Source: Imperialibacter sp. EC-SDR9
Lineage (GTDB): Bacteria > Bacteroidota > Bacteroidia > Cytophagales > Cyclobacteriaceae
Assembly: GCF_902498805.1 (NCBI RefSeq)
Contig: NZ_LR701576.1
Coordinates: forward strand, 62,001-126,000
DNA: 64,000 nucleotides
Direction: 5' to 3'
This document shows positions 60,863 through 64,000 of this stretch, one piece after another (positions within the stretch are counted from its first letter, which is position 1; every line of letters starts with the position of its first letter). The notes under the pieces are model-generated. The model made no database searches, had not been told where the DNA came from, and saw nothing but the letters and a program-made list of their open reading frames with translations. The position numbers and the translations under genes were made by a program.

Positions 60863-61960
60863 ATGTCCCAAATCAGTAAAGAACAAGTATTAAAGTCGTT
60901 GAGCAAGGTGGACGACCCAGATTTGAAGAAAGACCTGGTGACCCTTGGAATGATCAAAAACCTGGAAGTAGGTGACTCCAGGATCAGTTTTGCCGTGGAG
61001 CTTACCACGCCGGCCTGTCCATTGAAGGAGCTCATCAGGAGTCAGTGTGAGGACGTGATTTATGCTGATTTCGGAGAGGCTGTGGAGCTTTCTATTTTGA
61101 TGACCTCCAATGTTACTTCAATCAGAGACAATGCGCCCCTGTTACCAGGTGTAAAAAACGTCATTGCTATTTCATCGGGAAAAGGTGGAGTAGGTAAATC
61201 CACTGTTACGTCCAATCTGGCCGTAGCACTTGCAAGAAGCGGTGCCAGCGTAGGCATTATTGATGCGGACATTTTCGGGCCTAGCATCCCTACTATGTTT
61301 AACTGCGAACATGAGCAGCCCGGCATCATCGAGAAAAATGGAAAGAACGTAATTTTACCAATAGAACAGTATGGCGTCAAGCTGATATCGATAGGTTTTC
61401 TTACCCCTCCCGACAACGCCGTGGTGTGGCGGGGACCCATGGCCAGCTCAGCGTTAAAGCAGTTTATTGGCGACACGGAATGGGGAGAGCTTGACTACCT
61501 TCTAATTGACCTTCCTCCGGGAACAAGTGATATACACCTGACACTTGTGCAAACGGTGCCCGTTACTGGTGCGGTAGTGGTCACCACTCCTCAGAAAGTA
61601 GCCCTGGCTGATGCTCAAAAGGCATATTCCATGTTCAAGCAGCCTCAGATCAATGTACCTGTGCTGGGAATCATTGAAAATATGTCGTACTTTACTCCTG
61701 AGGAACTTCCGAACAATAAATACTATCTGTTCGGCCAGAACGGGGGCAAGCTTTTCGCCGAGAAAAATAATGCACCTTTCCTTGGCGAGGTGCCACTGGT
61801 GCAGTCGATCAGAGAGTCTGGCGACAGTGGATACCCAGCAGTAATGAAAGACGGAGTAACGGCTGATGCTTTTAATGCAATTGCACAGGCCGTGGCTCAG
61901 CAGGTGGCAATGAGAAATGCCGCCAAAGAAAAAACGAAAGTAGTTGAAGTTAATGTTTAA
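60863..61960 (+). CDS. Mrp/NBP35-family Fe-S cluster carrier ATPase
   Basis: 365 residues from ATG 60863. N-terminal DUF59/MIP18 domain (KDLVTLGMIKNLEVGD, TTPACPLKELI), then the P-loop GKGGVGKSTVTSNLAVALAR and DADIFGPSIPTMF. The Cys-x-x-Cys pair found after the ENMS motif in E. coli Mrp is absent (ENMSYFTPEELPNNKYY instead), a feature I associate with Bacteroidota Mrp proteins. Likely carries or assembles Fe-S clusters. Followed 3 nt later by a NifU-like gene. Confidence 0.92.
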   Translation: MSQISKEQVLKSLSKVDDPDLKKDLVTLGMIKNLEVGDSRISFAVELTTPACPLKELIRSQCEDVIYADFGEAVELSILMTSNVTSIRDNAPLLPGVKNVIAISSGKGGVGKSTVTSNLAVALARSGASVGIIDADIFGPSIPTMFNCEHEQPGIIEKNGKNVILPIEQYGVKLISIGFLTPPDNAVVWRGPMASSALKQFIGDTEWGELDYLLIDLPPGTSDIHLTLVQTVPVTGAVVVTTPQKVALADAQKAYSMFKQPQINVPVLGIIENMSYFTPEELPNNKYYLFGQNGGKLFAEKNNAPFLGEVPLVQSIRESGDSGYPAVMKDGVTADAFNAIAQAVAQQVAMRNAAKEKTKVVEVNV

Positions 61961-61963
61961 GAA

Positions 61964-62230
61964 ATGATTGCTGACACACCTGAATATATAGCTTTGATGG
62001 GGCGCATAGAAAGTGCGCTTGATTCAATCAGACCTTATCTGGAGGCTGATGGTGGAAATGTCAAACTACTAAGCATTGACGAAGGAAATGTAGCAAAGCT
62101 TGAGTTACTCGGCAACTGCGGATCGTGCCCCATGTCGGCCATGACGCTGAAAGCCGGCGTAGAAGAGGCTATTAAAAGAGCTGTTCCGGAAATAAGCAAA
62201 GTGGAAGCCGTGAATGTGGCTGTGGTTTGA
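61964..62230 (+). CDS. NifU-like C-terminal domain protein (Fe-S scaffold)
   Basis: 88 residues: SIRPYLEADGGNVKLLSIDE and LLGNCGSCPMSAMTLKAGVE with the CxxC that binds a cluster. Nfu-type scaffold, cytosolic. Its ATG is 3 nt after the Mrp gene stop; the pair acts in Fe-S biogenesis, and this partner may supply the cysteines missing from the Mrp protein (inference). Confidence 0.93.
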   Translation: MIADTPEYIALMGRIESALDSIRPYLEADGGNVKLLSIDEGNVAKLELLGNCGSCPMSAMTLKAGVEEAIKRAVPEISKVEAVNVAVV

Positions 62231-62287
62231 CGAAATAATTTTTAGCATTACCTCGTTACCTCTCATCCACGTTTTTTAACATACTCA

Positions 62288-64000
62288 ATGAGCAGGAGGT
62301 TATACCTTTTTTTAGACTTTGCTGTTTGCATTTTTTTATGCGTTAGCCACCAAGCCTTTTCACAGGAAAAGTGTGGCACCGTCCAGCTGGAAGAAAAATA
62401 CAGACCAATCATTGGAGAATCTGTCAAAGAGTTTGAATCGTGGGTTCAAACAAAAAAAGCAGAGCGTAAGCTTCGGCTGAGTAATGGAAGAACTGCTGAA
62501 GCCGTTTACACCATACCAGTGGTGATACATATATTGCATCAGGGAGAGGCTTATGGCGAAAAATCGAATATTCCGCTGGAGCAGGTACTGTCTCAAATTG
62601 ATTTGCTCAACCAGGACTTCCGTAGATTAAACTCAGACACGACAGACACACGAGAGATATTTAAGCCTGTGGCAGCTGACGCACTTATTGAATTTGCGTT
62701 AGCCAAAAGAGACCCTGAGGGCCTGCCCACAAGCGGCATTGTAAGGGCTCGTGCCGGCAAAGACTCCTACGCCATTGGAGAAGAAGACTTGCTTCAGAAG
62801 GTTAGCTATTGGCCGCCCGATAAATACCTCAATATATGGGTAACCAACCTTAAGTCGGGCCTGTTAGGATTTGCGCAATTCCCGGTATCAGATCTAATCG
62901 GCCTTAAGCCCAACATTGCTAATAAATTCCTGCCGGATGGCGTAACCATTGACTTTGAGTACTTTGGCCAGGGCTTCAATGCAAAGGAGTTTTCTACTGG
63001 ACGAACAGCAACCCACGAAATAGGGCATTACCTTGGGCTGCGACATATTTGGGGTGACGGCGGCTGTGGATCAGACGATTACTGTTCCGATACTCCAGCG
63101 GCAGGCAGAGCCAGTTCGTCAGGCAGCTGCGAGTTGTCAAAGGCGAGCTGTGGGTCTACCGACATGATTGAAAATTACATGGACTACAGCCCCGATAAGT
63201 GCATGAATATTTTCACAAAGGATCAAAAGGAGAGGATGAGAACCGTGCTGGAGTTTAGCCCCAGAAGAAGGAGCCTTATAGGATCGGAAGCATTAGTGGC
63301 ACCAACGCTTGTCGCCAATGATTTGGGCATAAAAACAATCGTTAGTCCGGCAGGCGGCATCTGCTCCGCCAGGTTTATGCCCGAAATAGTAGTAAGAAAT
63401 TATGGCACCAGCGCCATCACGCAGTTTGAAGTCAAAGCCGTGATCAATGGCTTGGAATGGGATTCACGAGCAATCACTACTTCCCTGCCCCCGCTGGCTG
63501 CCTACACCGTCACGTTCGATGAAGTGCTACTCGAAGAGGGTGGTTTATATACCACTTCCTTTGAAGTCGTCAGCGTCAACCAGACAATAGACAACAATCT
63601 CAATAATAACGAAATTTCAATAGACGCCAGCTACCAGCGACTAATTTCGCTACCCATGCTGGAAACCTTTGAAGAGAACGGTTCTCAATTGGTCATGAAG
63701 GCCGACAATCCCGATCAGCCCTTTGCAGCCATCACGCTGGCACCGAAGGCTTTAGCCACCAACCTGGCCATGGAGTTTGACTACTTCAGTGCTGACTCGA
63801 CACAATTTGGCGACTGGGAAATGCTTTTGTCGCCCATCATTGATTTGACAAAATACCCTTCGCTTACCATCGATTTCGACTACGCCTATGGGCACGACGG
63901 CATTAATAATTCGGACGGTCTGCTGGTGGCGGTGTCGATTGACTGCGGTGCCACTTTCGAGTACGACGACATTGTGTTTCAAAGATTTGGCGAAGACCTT
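62288..64000 (+). CDS. Secreted M43 (pappalysin-type) metalloprotease, partial
   Basis: At least 571 residues; the gene runs off the window. A signal peptide (LYLFLDFAVCIFLCVSHQAF) starts at ATG 62288. The metzincin zinc motif HEIGHYLGLRH begins at residue 243, and the Met-turn MDYSPDKCMN follows. After about residue 330 there are beta-rich domains of the CARDB or fibronectin type. Such proteases in Bacteroidota often end in a type IX secretion C-terminal domain, which would be beyond the edge. A stop codon is not seen in frame. Confidence 0.88.
   Translation, partial: MSRRLYLFLDFAVCIFLCVSHQAFSQEKCGTVQLEEKYRPIIGESVKEFESWVQTKKAERKLRLSNGRTAEAVYTIPVVIHILHQGEAYGEKSNIPLEQVLSQIDLLNQDFRRLNSDTTDTREIFKPVAADALIEFALAKRDPEGLPTSGIVRARAGKDSYAIGEEDLLQKVSYWPPDKYLNIWVTNLKSGLLGFAQFPVSDLIGLKPNIANKFLPDGVTIDFEYFGQGFNAKEFSTGRTATHEIGHYLGLRHIWGDGGCGSDDYCSDTPAAGRASSSGSCELSKASCGSTDMIENYMDYSPDKCMNIFTKDQKERMRTVLEFSPRRRSLIGSEALVAPTLVANDLGIKTIVSPAGGICSARFMPEIVVRNYGTSAITQFEVKAVINGLEWDSRAITTSLPPLAAYTVTFDEVLLEEGGLYTTSFEVVSVNQTIDNNLNNNEISIDASYQRLISLPMLETFEENGSQLVMKADNPDQPFAAITLAPKALATNLAMEFDYFSADSTQFGDWEMLLSPIIDLTKYPSLTIDFDYAYGHDGINNSDGLLVAVSIDCGATFEYDDIVFQRFGEDL

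Noticed and set aside
1-64000. tRNA, rRNA, CRISPR array, integrase or transposase genes
   Set aside because: Intergenic regions were scanned by eye and none was seen. Small or degenerate RNA genes could be missed without a covariance search.

Overview
The window looks like chromosomal DNA of a marine-type member of the Bacteroidota, most likely Cytophagales. The support is a TonB-dependent receptor paired with a DUF4249 lipoprotein, GSCFA, DUF4386, DUF6567 and LVIVD-repeat proteins, many short lipoproteins, the rpsF-rpsR-rplI order without ssb/priB, and several promoters with the Bacteroidota -7 element TAnnTTTG. No rRNA, tRNA or CRISPR array was seen. The last gene runs off the right edge.

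Layout. 1-3320: small metabolic genes (2-hydroxyacid dehydrogenase, SRPBCC, DoxX, glutamine cyclotransferase-like, ABM monooxygenase). 3362-5345: SF1 helicase with a coupled 66-residue protein. 5516-9725: TPR esterase, an M56/BlaI signalling pair with tandem operators over its promoter, and a serine hydrolase. 9848-16972: secreted GH115 glycosidase, two secreted beta-propellers and a ThuA protein. 17127-23834: an AT-richer block with a PD-(D/E)XK nuclease, an N6-adenine methylase and an AEP primase-SF2 helicase fusion (TOTE-like); this is the best candidate for an unusual conflict/defence system. 24023-27785: cyclase/DMT transporter/nitroreductase operon with a Crp/Fnr regulator and palindromic operator, then a GNAT-like/HTH pair resembling a toxin-antitoxin module. 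27892-34010: oxidoreductase, outer-membrane barrel, a REP/MITE-like repeat, NTF2-like protein, second Crp/Fnr regulator, alcohol dehydrogenase, DUF4386 and DUF6567. 34119-40449: second TPR esterase, DUF4249 plus TonB receptor, a STAS-like remnant and GH43. 40546-51131: housekeeping genes (ung, apaG, two methyltransferases, rpsF-rpsR-rplI, GSCFA, DUF255) interspersed with three small toxin-antitoxin-like pairs. 51131-64000: priA, a lipoprotein/outer-membrane pair, surE, ribBA, dnaG, mrp, a NifU-like protein and a partial M43 metalloprotease.

Regulation visible in the sequence includes two BlaI-type operators that contain the -7 and -33 boxes of their own promoter, a 24-nt box repeated before the DUF6567 lipoprotein and the TonB receptor at the same distance from the -7 element, a palindrome near -42 before the cyclase operon, and a full Shine-Dalgarno sequence before rpsR. 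The last is notable because Bacteroidota ribosomes normally hide the anti-SD in a pocket that includes bS18 itself.

All family calls come from reading motifs; no database search was possible. Novelty of any locus is therefore unverified.
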